Source of the DNA: Achromobacter seleniivolatilans | GTDB lineage: Bacteria > Pseudomonadota > Gammaproteobacteria > Burkholderiales > Burkholderiaceae_B | Assembly: GCF_030864005.1 (NCBI RefSeq) | Contig: NZ_CP132977.1 | Span: 121,774-185,773 of the forward strand | Reading direction: 5' to 3' | Length of the DNA: 64,000 nt | Shown: in pieces, positions 34,185 to 42,986 of the stretch | Numbering within the stretch: position 1 is the stretch's first letter | Layout of the letters: every line of letters starts with the position of its first letter | The notes under the pieces: generated by a model | Seen by the model: only the letters and a program-made list of their open reading frames with translations | Database searches by the model: none | What the model was told of the DNA's origin: nothing | Translations under genes and position numbers: made by a program

Positions 34185-34919
34185 ATGAGTCACGTCTTAG
34201 GCAGGGTTGATTACGACGACGGCGTTACCCCAAGTCGATTCTTCGTCCACGACAACACGAGCGGTTGGTCGATTCCCACCCTTTTCAGCGACCCGGACGA
34301 GGCATGGCGGATCTATGACCATGGCAAGAGCCGGGCGATGCAATCGGTCGTTCCTGCGCACAGCACACACGTCCGCGCAGTGCGGAAAGTTCTGACAAAT
34401 GGCCGCGGCTTTGACTCAGAGGAGTCAACTACCCGGGAGCCACAATTCGGGCTTGCTACGGAAGACAGGCTGTTATTGCCCTTGACTGAGGGGGGCAACG
34501 AGGACAAGTATTTGCTTCTGCAGGTCGAGGGCGTGTTGCATGTCGCGCAGGAGACGGATGGTGGCTTTTCTGGCGCGTACGCCCATCCCCTTTGCAAAGA
34601 CCGTTGGGAATATAGCGCGCAGAACCAGGAATTTGCTTTCGATGACGTGTTAGGTCGGACTCTGGTGCTGTGCCCACTCTGCCTAAAAAGGCTGTTCGAC
34701 GCATCGACACGCACGTCTAGTGCTAAGAAGCCAGATTCAGCCGCCATGAAGCGCCCCGTAGGCCGCCCTGCTGCCGTGGGCGGGAAGCGCGTGCAGGTCT
34801 ATTTGGACGATGACAGCCTATTTATCGCAGGCTGGATTGGGAAGGATGGCAATGTTAGCGATGGTATTCGCAAGGCCCTCAGACAAGCATTGGAGAAGCG
34901 CGATTCTCGTGAACGCTGA
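34185..34919 (+). CDS. Hypothetical protein with C-terminal ribbon-helix-helix-like domain
   Basis: A 244-residue protein. The last 50 residues read GRPAAVGGKRVQVYLDDDSL then a helix and GNVSDGIRKALRQALE, the strand-helix-helix layout of RHH DNA-binding domains (V-Q-V-Y-L-D as the ribbon). The middle has HPLCKDRWEYSA and LVLCPLCLKRLF, possibly a Cys-based metal site. GGAG lies 10 bp before the ATG. It stands alone between the adhesin terminator and the convergent transporter operon. A transcription regulator is likely; its target is unknown. Confidence 0.6.
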   Translation: MSHVLGRVDYDDGVTPSRFFVHDNTSGWSIPTLFSDPDEAWRIYDHGKSRAMQSVVPAHSTHVRAVRKVLTNGRGFDSEESTTREPQFGLATEDRLLLPLTEGGNEDKYLLLQVEGVLHVAQETDGGFSGAYAHPLCKDRWEYSAQNQEFAFDDVLGRTLVLCPLCLKRLFDASTRTSSAKKPDSAAMKRPVGRPAAVGGKRVQVYLDDDSLFIAGWIGKDGNVSDGIRKALRQALEKRDSRER

Positions 34920-34952
34920 TCGTCGCCTTCGGCAGCAGCAGACGCACTTTTG

Positions 34953-34976
34953 GGGGCGCGCCTGACGGCGCCTTCT
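34953..34976. terminator. Putative terminator between convergent genes
   Basis: GGCGC-GCCTGACG-GCGCC followed by TTCTT, between the plus-strand gene ending at 34919 and the minus-strand gene ending at 35018. Confidence 0.5.
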
Positions 34977-35017
34977 TAGGACCCTGACTTCGGCACTTCC
35001 AACATCAGGCAGTCCCT

Positions 35018-35764
35018 TTACCGATTTGGCATTGCCGTTGGCGCGACGGTGGCCCCCGCGATGCCATGACGGGCCAAGGCTTGCTCGACGAATCCGCTGC
35101 GTTTCATGTCTTCGACGAAGGCGCTCAGCAGCTGCTGCGCGGCCTCGCCGCGCCGGTGGGGCAGGCCCAAGGCCTGGCGGATGGTCATGAAGCTGCCGGG
35201 CAACAGGCGCAGCCCGCCTAGGCGGGCTGCGTCGGCTTCGAGCTGCTGGCGCACGCCGGCGGCGACTTCTGTGCCGTCTTGCAGGAAGGTGTCGACGACG
35301 GTGGGCGAGGTGGCGGCGCGGGTGATGGCGGCGTGGCGAAGTTCACGCGTCAGATGCAGGTCGTAGGCGCTGCCTTGACCGACGGTGACGCGATGGCGCG
35401 GGTCGTCGACCTGGGCCATGTCGTGCAGGGGAGAGTCGTGGCGCACCAGGTAGGCGCCTTCGATCAGCACGTAGGCGTCGGTGAAGGCGATGTCGGTGGC
35501 GCGCTTGGGGTCGATCGCGAAAAAGCCGATGTCGGCGTCGTTCTGGCTGACGGTGTCGACGGCCTTGCCGGCGCTGTCCAGCACGACCAGGGTCAGCGGC
35601 ACGCCCAGGCGGTCGGCGAAGGCCCGGGCCAGGTCGACGGAGACGCCCGCGGCATGGCCTGCGGCATCGCGCCGGGCCAGGATGGGGTTGCCCAGGTTGA
35701 TGGTGGCGCGCAGGGTGCCGGTGGGGGTGAAGGCTTGCAGGATGTGGGGGGCGATGGCGGTCAT
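35018..35764 (-). CDS. Family 3 solute-binding (SBP_bac_3) domain protein
   Basis: A 248-residue protein with the amino-acid-type periplasmic binding fold: GTLRATINLGNPI, GVSVDLARAFADRLGVPL, DADIGFFAIDPKRATDIAFTDAYVLIEGAYLV, then VTVGQGSAYDLHL. Start is set at ATG 35764 where the domain begins. No signal peptide is present in this start or the longer frame, so export is doubtful; it may act as a cytoplasmic binding protein or an enzyme-like relative (for example a dehydratase-type member). Last gene of the 39730-35018 operon. Confidence 0.7.
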   Translation of the reverse strand: MTAIAPHILQAFTPTGTLRATINLGNPILARRDAAGHAAGVSVDLARAFADRLGVPLTLVVLDSAGKAVDTVSQNDADIGFFAIDPKRATDIAFTDAYVLIEGAYLVRHDSPLHDMAQVDDPRHRVTVGQGSAYDLHLTRELRHAAITRAATSPTVVDTFLQDGTEVAAGVRQQLEADAARLGGLRLLPGSFMTIRQALGLPHRRGEAAQQLLSAFVEDMKRSGFVEQALARHGIAGATVAPTAMPNR

Positions 35765-35816
35765 GGTGAATGGAAAAAAGGAATTCGAAAAGAGAGCGTC
35801 AGGGGGATAACAGGCG

Positions 35817-36587
35817 TCAGACCTCGTGCCGCCCCGCCATTGCCGCGCAACAAAGATCAATCCGCGTGGGTTGAAGATCTTCGCCAAGCCAGGCATTGAT
35901 CGCGGCGCGGCGCTCGCCGACGTAGCGGGGCGCGCCGGTGTCATCGAGCGTCATGCCCAGGTCATGCCCCGGCACCAGCAAGGTGCCGGGCCGCTTGCGC
36001 CACCACGCCCAGATGCGTTGCAGGCTGGCGTGGCTGGCTGCCGCATCGGCGGTGTCGGCGACTTGTCCGGAAAGCAGTTCGGCGCGGTTCTTGGCCGCGT
36101 CGCCGGTGAACAGCACCGCCTGGCGGGGATCGTCGACGTAGAACAGCAGATGGCCGGGCGTGTGGCCCGGCGAGGCGAGGGCGGTGATGCCGGGCAGGAA
36201 GGTGTCGCCGTCCCCGATACGGCGAACGCGCGCCTGGCGGTTCAGTTCCTGCACGTACAGCTCGGGCAGGGGGTTAAAACCTGGCGGTTGCGCGGCGGCC
36301 CATTCCAGTTCGTGTTGGCCGATCCACACGGTGGCGTTGGGAAACAGGGTGAAGTTGACAGCGTGGTCGTAGTGGGCGTGGGTGAGCACGACGTCCGTGA
36401 TGTCGGCGGGCGCGACGCCACAGGCGTCCAGGTGCCTGGCCAATTGGTGCCGCACGCCAAAGGCGCCGACGTCGACCAGGATCTTGTGGTTGGCCGAGCG
36501 CAGCAAGGTGCTGGTGCTCCAGCCCAGGCCGCCGTGGCAGACGGCGCGCCCCGGATAGCCCTGGATCAGGATGTCGATCTGGTACAT
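35817..36587 (-). CDS. MBL-fold metallo-hydrolase
   Basis: A 256-residue metallo-beta-lactamase-fold hydrolase with the complete metal site: H70-A-H72-Y-D74-H75 (VVLTHAHYDHAVNF), SPGHTPGHLLFY, LFTGDAAKN and VPGHD. It resembles N-acyl homoserine lactonase / hydrolase-type members. It starts 4 bp after the upstream Bug gene, so it is in the same operon. With the Ldh-family enzyme it probably processes an imported carboxylic acid derivative. The substrate is unknown. Confidence 0.85.
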   Translation of the reverse strand: MYQIDILIQGYPGRAVCHGGLGWSTSTLLRSANHKILVDVGAFGVRHQLARHLDACGVAPADITDVVLTHAHYDHAVNFTLFPNATVWIGQHELEWAAAQPPGFNPLPELYVQELNRQARVRRIGDGDTFLPGITALASPGHTPGHLLFYVDDPRQAVLFTGDAAKNRAELLSGQVADTADAAASHASLQRIWAWWRKRPGTLLVPGHDLGMTLDDTGAPRYVGERRAAINAWLGEDLQPTRIDLCCAAMAGRHEV

Positions 36588-36591
36588 GGCG

Positions 36592-37575
36592 TCATTCCGC
36601 GGTGATGTGGGCGTGGGTGATCAGCGTGCGGTAGCGTTGCAGGTCGTCGCGCAGCTGGCGCGAGAAATCGTCGGGCGTGCCGGCGACGATTTCGTTGCCG
36701 CCTTCGGTGGCCAGTTTACGTATCACCTCTGGGTCTTGCACGGCCTGCATCACGGCCTGGTGCAGCGTGGCGAGGATGCCGGGATCGGTGCCAGCCGGGG
36801 CCAGCAGGCCCTGGAACTGGGTTACGACGAAGTCGCGGTAGCCCAGTTCCTGCATGGTGGGCACGTCGGGCAGGCTGGACGCCCGCCGCGGGCCGGTGAC
36901 GGCATAGGCGCGCAGCTTGCCGGACTGGATGTGCGGGGTGGCGGTCACCGTCGTGTCGAACGTGAAGGTCAGCTGGCCGCCCAGCACATCGGTCAGGGCC
37001 TGGGCGTTGCCCTTGTAGGGCACGTGTGTCATCTGGGTGCCGGTCTGCAATGCCAGCAGTTCGCCGGCCAGGTGGCCGCCTGCACCCAGGCCGGCCGAGC
37101 CGTAGGTGACGGCGCCGGGCTTCTTGCGGGCAGCGGCGATCAGGTCGTCAAGGCTGTGCACGGGCGATTGCTGCGGCACGACCAGGGCGTACTGGTAGCT
37201 GGTGATCTGGCTGATGGGCGCGAAGTCTTTCAGCGGGTCATAGGGCGTTTTCTTGTACAGCGACGGGTTGACGACCAGCGGGCCGCTGGCGTCCAGCAGC
37301 AGCGTGTAGCCATCTGGCGCGGCCTTGGCGACGAAGTCGGTGCCGATCATGCCGTTGGCGCCCGGTTTGTTCTCGATGACCAGGGTGCCCTTCAGCGTCT
37401 TGCCCATGTGCGCGGCGATGACGCGCGCGGTGATGTCGGCGGCGCCGCCGGCCACGTAGGGCACGATCAGGCGGATGGGCTGCTTGGGGTAGCCCGCGGC
37501 CGCTTCCGCGGCGTGGGACGCGGGGGCGGCCAGGACGGCCAGCAGCCCCAGCGCAAAGAAGGCTGAGCCTTTCAT
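36592..37575 (-). CDS. Bug-family tripartite tricarboxylate transporter substrate-binding protein
   Basis: A 327-residue periplasmic binding protein. Signal peptide MKGSAFFALGLLAVLAAPASHA; then the Bug hallmarks: YPKQPIRLIVPYVAGGAADITARVIA, VIENKPGANGMIGTDFVAKAAPDGYTLLL, MTHVPYKGNAQALTDVLGGQL and SLPDVPTMQELGY. Bug proteins bind carboxylates such as citrate or other organic acids. No TctA/TctB membrane partners are in the window, which is common for Bug genes in Bordetella and relatives. Confidence 0.92.
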   Translation of the reverse strand: MKGSAFFALGLLAVLAAPASHAAEAAAGYPKQPIRLIVPYVAGGAADITARVIAAHMGKTLKGTLVIENKPGANGMIGTDFVAKAAPDGYTLLLDASGPLVVNPSLYKKTPYDPLKDFAPISQITSYQYALVVPQQSPVHSLDDLIAAARKKPGAVTYGSAGLGAGGHLAGELLALQTGTQMTHVPYKGNAQALTDVLGGQLTFTFDTTVTATPHIQSGKLRAYAVTGPRRASSLPDVPTMQELGYRDFVVTQFQGLLAPAGTDPGILATLHQAVMQAVQDPEVIRKLATEGGNEIVAGTPDDFSRQLRDDLQRYRTLITHAHITAE

Positions 37576-37605
37576 GATGTGTCTCCTCCGGGATGCGGGG
37601 GCGCG

Positions 37606-38691
37606 TCAGCCGTGGGGCTGGCCGGCGTGGCGGCGCAGCAGCGCCAGCACGTCGGGGGCGATGTCGATGCCGTGCTGGCGTTGGCGGGCCAGCTTGGCCA
37701 GTTCGATTTCGCCGGGCTGGATCACGGGGCGTTGCGGGTCGGCCGGCGGGCTGTCGTGCAGGATGGCGGCGAAGTCGTTCATGCGTTCGGCCAGCCATTG
37801 CGTCGAGCCCAGGCGGCGGGTGTCGATGACGAGGAAGAAATGCCCCAGGTTCTGCGGTTCGTCGGGGGCGTCGACCCAGGATTTGACGTGGGTCAGGTAG
37901 GCCGCGTTGGACAAGAGGCCGGCGAACAGGTCCACCATCAGCGCCAGGCCGTAGCCCTTGTGGCCGCCGATCGGCAGCAGGAAGCCGTCCAGGGCCGCCT
38001 TGGGATCGGTGGTGGCCTGGCCCTGGGCGTCGGTGGCCCAGGTGTCGGGGATGGCTTGGCCGGCCTTCAGCGCGTTGCGGATCTTGGCGCGGGCCACCAC
38101 GCTCATGGCCATGTCCAGCAGGAAGTGCTGGCCGCCCGGGTTGGGCACGGCAAAGCCGATGGGGCTGTTGCCCACGCGGGCGTCGGTGCCGCCCCACGGG
38201 GCGATGGTGGTGGTGGCGTTGCTGCCGATGATGCTGGCGTAGCCGGCTTCGGCGGCGATCAGGCCGTAGGGCGAGATGGGGCCGAAGTGGTTGCTTTGGC
38301 GGGCGAAGGCGATGCCGACGCCGCATTCGCTGGCGGCCTGCATGGCGGCGCGCAGCGCATGCATGCCGACCAGCGGGCCGACGCCGTTATCGCCGTCCAC
38401 CAGGCGCAGGGCGGGCGCGGGGCGGGTGACCTGAATATGGGCCTGGGCATTGATGCCGCCGACCTGCAGGCGTTCGCCATACGATTCGATGCGCGACAGG
38501 CCGTGGGTGGACAGGCCGAACAGGTCGGCCAGCACCAGCACGTCGACGACGTCGGCGGCATCCTGGGGCGGCAGGCCCAGGGCCTGGAAGGCGCGTACGC
38601 CCAGGTCACGCAAGTCGGCTTCCGCAATGACGGCGGGGGCAGGGGAACGGGCAGGGGCGGTCGTGACGCCGGTGGGGGCAGCCATGGTCAA
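37606..38691 (-). CDS. Ldh-family (malate/lactate/ureidoglycolate) oxidoreductase
   Basis: A 361-residue NAD(P)-dependent dehydrogenase of the Ldh_2 family. Visible hallmarks are ADLFGLSTHGLSRIESYGERL, the HFGPISPYGLIAAEAGY segment with the catalytic His, IGSNATTTIAPWGGTDARVGNSPIGFAVP, and PIGGHKGYGLALMVDLFAGLLS. Such enzymes reduce or oxidise 2-hydroxy acids and related compounds. Located between the two Bug genes, it likely acts on the ligand they bind. The start may be 38691 or the ATG 6 bp later. Confidence 0.9.
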   Translation of the reverse strand: MTMAAPTGVTTAPARSPAPAVIAEADLRDLGVRAFQALGLPPQDAADVVDVLVLADLFGLSTHGLSRIESYGERLQVGGINAQAHIQVTRPAPALRLVDGDNGVGPLVGMHALRAAMQAASECGVGIAFARQSNHFGPISPYGLIAAEAGYASIIGSNATTTIAPWGGTDARVGNSPIGFAVPNPGGQHFLLDMAMSVVARAKIRNALKAGQAIPDTWATDAQGQATTDPKAALDGFLLPIGGHKGYGLALMVDLFAGLLSNAAYLTHVKSWVDAPDEPQNLGHFFLVIDTRRLGSTQWLAERMNDFAAILHDSPPADPQRPVIQPGEIELAKLARQRQHGIDIAPDVLALLRRHAGQPHG

Positions 38692-38734
38692 AGTCCTTGT
38701 GCAAACAAAAGAGGGGGGGGCGATGGGGGCGGAG

Positions 38735-39730
38735 CTATTGCGCGGAAATGTGCGCGTCGCGCACGACTTTGCTCCAGCGGCGCTCTTCGGCGTCGATGAA
38801 GGCGGCGAACTCGGCGTGGCCGGCGCCGGACGGCTCGGCGGCGTCGTGGGCCAGGCGCTGTTGCACGGCCTCGCTTTTCAGGGCGGTGTTGGCGGCGGCC
38901 TGCAGGCGCGCGACGACGGCATCCGGGGTGCCGGCCGGGGCCAGCAGGCCGAACCATTGCGAGCTTTCAAACCCGGCAAAGCCTTGTTCGGCCACGGTGG
39001 GCACGTCGGGCAGGATGGGCAGCCGGTGTTCCGAGCCCACCGCCAGGATCTTGATCTTGCCGGCTTGGGCGTGCGGCAGCAGGCCCGGAATGCCGGCGGC
39101 GGCCGCGTCGATGTTGCCGGCCAAGAGGTCGGTGACCTGGGCGCCGGTGCCCTTGTAGGGCACGTGCACCACATCGATGGCCGCGGCAGTCTTGAGCATT
39201 TCGAAGGCCAGGTGGCCGGCGCTGCCGTTGCCGGCCGAACCGTAGTTCAAGACGCCGGGCTTGGCGCGGGCCAGGGCGACGAATTGCGGCAACGTGGTGG
39301 CCGGCACCTTGTCGCCCACGGCAAACACCATGGGCAGCTTGGCCAGCAGCACGATGGGGGCGAAGTCGCGGCGCGGGTCGTACGACAGATTGGGCATCAT
39401 GGTCGGGTTTACCGCCAGTGTGCCCACATGGCCCAGGATCAGCGTGTAGCCGTCGGGCCGGGCCCGCGCGACTTCCTGGGTGGCGATGGTGCCCTGGCCG
39501 CCGCCCTTGTTTTCGACGATGACCTGCTGGCCCAGGTCGCGCGACATTTCCACGGCCACGGCGCGGGCCACGACGTCGGAACTGCCGCCGGGGCCGTAGG
39601 GCACGAGCAGGCGAATGGGGCGCTGCGGCCAGGCGTCGACGGCGTGGGCGGACGGCATGGCGGACAGCAGCAAGGGGACGGTCGCAAGGGCCAGCGCGGT
39701 GCGCAGGCAGGCTCTCCGTAACGGCTTCAT
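38735..39730 (-). CDS. Bug-family substrate-binding protein (second)
   Basis: A 331-residue periplasmic protein with signal peptide ending SAMPSAHA, then WPQRPIRLLVPYGPGGSSDVVARAVA, VIVENKGGGQGTIATQEVARARPDGYTLIL, VVHVPYKGTGAQVTDLLAGN and ILPDVPTVAEQGF. It is the first gene of the five-gene operon and is read away from the LysR gene. A paralogue of 36592-37575 within the same operon; two Bug proteins may bind related ligands. Confidence 0.92.
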   Translation of the reverse strand: MKPLRRACLRTALALATVPLLLSAMPSAHAVDAWPQRPIRLLVPYGPGGSSDVVARAVAVEMSRDLGQQVIVENKGGGQGTIATQEVARARPDGYTLILGHVGTLAVNPTMMPNLSYDPRRDFAPIVLLAKLPMVFAVGDKVPATTLPQFVALARAKPGVLNYGSAGNGSAGHLAFEMLKTAAAIDVVHVPYKGTGAQVTDLLAGNIDAAAAGIPGLLPHAQAGKIKILAVGSEHRLPILPDVPTVAEQGFAGFESSQWFGLLAPAGTPDAVVARLQAAANTALKSEAVQQRLAHDAAEPSGAGHAEFAAFIDAEERRWSKVVRDAHISAQ

Positions 39731-39840
39731 GGGGGGGGTCTCCTGGTCTGGGCCGCTATTGGTTGCGGCTGGAAGACATCGTGCCCGGCGCCCGGAATCG
39801 AGTAAAGTGCAAAAATTAGTTCAATTCTTGATGAAAACGC
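39731..39840. promoter_or_regulatory. Divergent promoter region of LysR and Bug operon
   Basis: A 110-bp intergenic stretch between divergent genes, the usual binding region for LysR regulators. It contains an AT-rich section (GTGCAAAAATTAGTTC). No single T-N11-A site could be chosen. Confidence 0.5.
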
Positions 39841-40740
39841 ATGAATTTCGATCTCGCGGATCTACGAGCCTTTCTGGCGGTGGCCGACCTGGGCAGTTTT
39901 CGGGCGGCGTCCGAGGCGCTTCATCTGTCGCAGTCCGCGCTGTCGCGGCGGGTGGACAAGCTTGAGGCGGCATTGGGCGTGCAGCTGATGACGCGCACGA
40001 CCCGCAAGGTGGAACTGACGACCATCGGCCGGGGCTTCGTGCCCAAGGCCCGCAGCGTGTTGAACGAACTGGAAAGCGCGTTGATCGGCATTCGCGATGT
40101 GGCCGAGCGGCTGTCGGGCATGGTGACGATTGCTTGCGTGCCGTCGGCGGTGGCGTATTTCCTGCCGGATGTGATCCGGGAGTATCACGCGCAATACCCG
40201 CGCATCCGCATCCGCATCATCGACGAGTCGTCGTCGCAGGTGCTGACGGCGGTGGCGCGGGGCGATGCTGATTTCGGCCTGACCTACATCGGCGCCAACG
40301 ATGCCGAGATCGAATTCAAGCCCTTGCTGGAAGAGGCCTTCGTGGCGGCCGTGAGCCGCAAGCATCCGCTGGCGCGGCGCAACTGGGTGGGCTGGGCCGA
40401 CCTAGAAGACCACCCCTACATCACGCTGGCCCAGGGCAGCGGCAACCGCTTCCTGATGGACCAGGCGCTGGTGCACAGCGGCTGCCGACCGCGCCATTTC
40501 TGCGAGGTGCAGCACGTGCCGGCGCTGGTCAGCATGATCGAGGCGGGGCTGGGCGTTGGCGTGGTGCCGCGCCTGGCCATGCCAGGGGAGGGCCACGGAA
40601 CTTTGGTGAGTGTGCCCCTGCGCAACCCCGAAGTGACGCGAACCATCGGGCTAATACACCCGCGGGGCAGGGCGCTTAATCCAGTCGCGCGGCTGTTCTA
40701 CGACCTGCTGGCGCAGCGAGTAGAAGCGCGCCAAAAATAA
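39841..40740 (+). CDS. LysR-type transcription regulator
   Basis: A 299-residue LTTR. The N-terminal winged HTH is clear: LADLRAFLAVADLGSFRAASEALHLSQSALSRRVDKLEAALGVQL. The effector domain begins at about residue 90 (MVTIACVPSAVAYFLPDVIREY) and carries GDADFGLTYIG and AGLGVGVVPRLAMPG. It is divergent from the Bug/Ldh/MBL operon, which it most likely activates in response to the operon's substrate. Confidence 0.93.
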   Translation: MNFDLADLRAFLAVADLGSFRAASEALHLSQSALSRRVDKLEAALGVQLMTRTTRKVELTTIGRGFVPKARSVLNELESALIGIRDVAERLSGMVTIACVPSAVAYFLPDVIREYHAQYPRIRIRIIDESSSQVLTAVARGDADFGLTYIGANDAEIEFKPLLEEAFVAAVSRKHPLARRNWVGWADLEDHPYITLAQGSGNRFLMDQALVHSGCRPRHFCEVQHVPALVSMIEAGLGVGVVPRLAMPGEGHGTLVSVPLRNPEVTRTIGLIHPRGRALNPVARLFYDLLAQRVEARQK

Positions 40741-40869
40741 CAGGCCGCCCGGAGACGGCCGGCGTGCGAGATGAGTGCATTGTCGGTGCCCGACGTGAAC
40801 CTCCGAGAAGCGGGCATTGCCGGCGATGCCGCCCCCCCTGAAGTGGTCCCCGCTGGCGAGTAGGCGGGG

Positions 40870-42078
40870 CTAAGCTTCGAGGCCCAGAAGCTGCAGGCTG
40901 ACTGGTTTGTTGCCAATTTCTGCGTGCAGAAATGTAGCGACGCGTTCCGCCTGTGCCTGCTGAGCGGCAGCAAACACATTGATACCGACATGGTCGTCGC
41001 CCGGCGGCGCCGGCGTTGGCCAAGCTTCTACGCCATCCATCGCGAAACATCGGTCATGCACCAAGCAGCTGGTGCTGAGATATGGCCAGATTCGATCCCG
41101 CAGAAAGTCCTGGTCCACGTGCGCTGCGGCGTACAGGCCGGGGGTGTACTTGTCGCGCAGCTTCCGAACAGAAGGCAAGACGCCAGCGATGCCCCCCCAC
41201 ATCCCCGCGAGGACGAGTTCAGCATGCACCCACCAATCGCGCATCACGTGGAACCAGCGATCGGAAGCAATCCAGGCATCGACCGCAGCTCTTTCCCGCG
41301 GGGTAAGGACGGAATCAACGTCGCGAACAAGGAAGCGCGCGACATCTGCATCGTCTGCTACCTCGAAGCGCCAGGTGAGCTTGTTTTGAAGCGTCTGACC
41401 TGAAGGCTTCGTGACGACCTGGGCACCCAGCTGCTTGAGGTCCGCAAGAACCGGCGCCGGCACGCTGGAGTCCGCGTAGAAGCGCACCTGCCAAGTGGGG
41501 TACAGAGCTCGAGCCGCTTCGATATTGTCGAAGGCGCCGCGGAGATAGCGCGGCTCCTTTCCCCACAGCGAAAACGCAATGACGTCTCGCTTGGATGTTC
41601 CCGCAAGCCAACGAGAGGGAGCCTCCTTGGGCAAGGACCAGCCCCGATTTATTGCTGCTCCGACCATGGCCTTCTGCTGCAGCGAGGCGGTACCCGAAGC
41701 CGCCGCGTCCTCATATCGCTTTTGCGAGTATTGGATCATCGTCAGGATGTCCAAGGCGACATGGTCGTGCGGGGTGATGGCCAGGCACTCATGAATCGCC
41801 GTGACGGCGCGGGCGGAGTCGCCAGTTTTGAAGGCCGAGAGGGCGATGTTGCGCTTGACCATTGCCTGGTCTGGCCATTGCCTGCCGAGGTCTTCAAGCA
41901 CGGCAAGGGAGACGTCCCACTCATGGAGCAACGTGAGGTAGTGCACAAATTGCATCGCCAGGCCAAGGGGCTTTTTCCCTGGCGTTTTGCTTAGCTTGGC
42001 GCTAATCTCCGACATCGCACGAGACCGATTTCCGCTTTGCCACAGCGTGTGTATGGATGGGTTCCAGTTTTGAGTCAC
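40870..42078 (-). CDS. TPR plus glycosyltransferase-like protein
   Basis: A 402-residue protein with a GTG start. Residues 1-130 are helical tetratricopeptide-like repeats (AIHECLAITPHDHVALDILTMIQYSQKRYEDAAA). From 160 the part resembles small glycosyltransferases: DVIAFSLWGKEPRYLRGAFDNI, VRFYADSSVP, ARFLVRDVDSVLTPRERAAVDAWIAS with a D-x-D site, and HVMRDWWVHAELVLAGMWGG. No signal peptide. It may modify a surface polymer or protein; the acceptor is unknown. Confidence 0.7.
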   Translation of the reverse strand: MTQNWNPSIHTLWQSGNRSRAMSEISAKLSKTPGKKPLGLAMQFVHYLTLLHEWDVSLAVLEDLGRQWPDQAMVKRNIALSAFKTGDSARAVTAIHECLAITPHDHVALDILTMIQYSQKRYEDAAASGTASLQQKAMVGAAINRGWSLPKEAPSRWLAGTSKRDVIAFSLWGKEPRYLRGAFDNIEAARALYPTWQVRFYADSSVPAPVLADLKQLGAQVVTKPSGQTLQNKLTWRFEVADDADVARFLVRDVDSVLTPRERAAVDAWIASDRWFHVMRDWWVHAELVLAGMWGGIAGVLPSVRKLRDKYTPGLYAAAHVDQDFLRDRIWPYLSTSCLVHDRCFAMDGVEAWPTPAPPGDDHVGINVFAAAQQAQAERVATFLHAEIGNKPVSLQLLGLEA

Positions 42079-42241
42079 AAGGAGACCTGTCGGCAGTGGG
42101 GCATTAAGCGCCTGGATTCCTGAAATCGAGGTACTAATGCCATTGCGACCTGGTGTCGCGGGAGCGCGAATTATGCCAGAGGCCTTATGTGGTCCCGATG
42201 AGCAGTGGGCTTGCCGGCCGGCTGCCCATCAGGGGGCAGGG

Positions 42242-42400
42242 CTACCGGAAGACGCGCTTGGCGCGCACTCCGAAGGTGCCGCCGGCAATGGCGATCAGGG
42301 CCATTACCGGAAAGGTCAGAGATTCAGGAGCGAAGGTAGCCACCACCGTCATGAGGGCCATAGGCGGGGTCGCAATAATCAGAACATGCGTCAATTTCAT
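42242..42400 (-). CDS. 52-residue membrane peptide
   Basis: A small frame reading MKLTHVLIIATPPMALMTVV, then ATFAPESLTFPVMALIAIAGG and a basic tail TFGVRAKRVFR. Two hydrophobic spans and a positive C-terminus suit an inner-membrane peptide. It is the last gene of the minus-strand cluster of similar small membrane proteins, 22 bp downstream of the gene ending at 42423. GAG about 12 bp upstream is a weak ribosome site. Confidence 0.5.
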   Translation of the reverse strand: MKLTHVLIIATPPMALMTVVATFAPESLTFPVMALIAIAGGTFGVRAKRVFR

Positions 42401-42422
42401 AACTGCTAAATCTCAGCCAAAT

Positions 42423-42986
42423 TTAGATCGGGCCGCTCCAGGATTTTGCAACACGAAGGACAAGCACTTCACCGTCCCGGAGAGGAAGCTCAAAAGGGCT
42501 TCCGTCGAGAGGTAGTGCAATGCGCCCTTCGTAGTTTGCCCCGACCGTTACGGGCGCAGAGATGGCACACATTTCCGACTGAATCGGTTTGAGCTCCTTC
42601 AGGTCGACTACGCCGGTGCGGATGTCCATAACCGCGGTCGTCGGGGTTATCGAGCGGACCGTCGCTTCGAAGCTCAGGCCGGCTCTTAGCTCGCGGGCTT
42701 CTTCCTCTGGCCCCTGGCCATTCCCTTCCTCCAACGTGCACGCAGCAAGGTAGCGGGTAGCCCTGGTGTCCGAAAACGAACCAGGTACCCCCTCTCGCAA
42801 GCTGGTGGCGTACTTGCCGGGAGTGGCGGATACGCCGTCGAGATTTGACGGCTTTGAGTCGGAACGTCTGTACTCGACTTCTAGTCCAATGATCGGGTCC
42901 GGCGACGCCAGAGCTGCCCCTGCGAACAGAGCGCCCGCCGCGATCGCAGCCTTGAGGACGAGTTTCATGCTGTCGTGATATTTCAT
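42423..42986 (-). CDS. Secreted protein, paralogue A of a pair
   Basis: A 187-residue protein with a signal peptide (MKLVLKAAIAAGALFAGAALA-S). The mature part shares a pattern with 43499-44038: P-G-K-x-A-x-S-L, a V-x-G segment, F-x-D-T, Y-x-x-x-C-T, L-x-x-G-L, V-x-x-I or E-S-x-P, then a second Cys (EMC / DDC), and L-P-L-x-x-x-P. The two cysteines may pair. ATG overlaps the stop of the upstream gene (ATGA at 42983-42986), implying coupling. Probably periplasmic or surface; function unknown. Confidence 0.65.
   Translation of the reverse strand: MKYHDSMKLVLKAAIAAGALFAGAALASPDPIIGLEVEYRRSDSKPSNLDGVSATPGKYATSLREGVPGSFSDTRATRYLAACTLEEGNGQGPEEEARELRAGLSFEATVRSITPTTAVMDIRTGVVDLKELKPIQSEMCAISAPVTVGANYEGRIALPLDGSPFELPLRDGEVLVLRVAKSWSGPI

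Noticed and set aside
37238..38326. Long minus-strand frame (362 residues) rich in Arg/Pro/His
   Set aside because: It is a shadow of the Ldh and Bug genes in another register; composition is typical of out-of-frame high-GC DNA.
37579..38799. Long plus-strand frame (406 residues), Gly-rich
   Set aside because: Antisense shadow of the Ldh-family gene; no motif, Gly/Gln-rich nonsense composition.
41579..41994. Plus-strand frames opposite the glycosyltransferase-like gene
   Set aside because: Shadows; the minus-strand frame has coherent TPR and D-x-D features.
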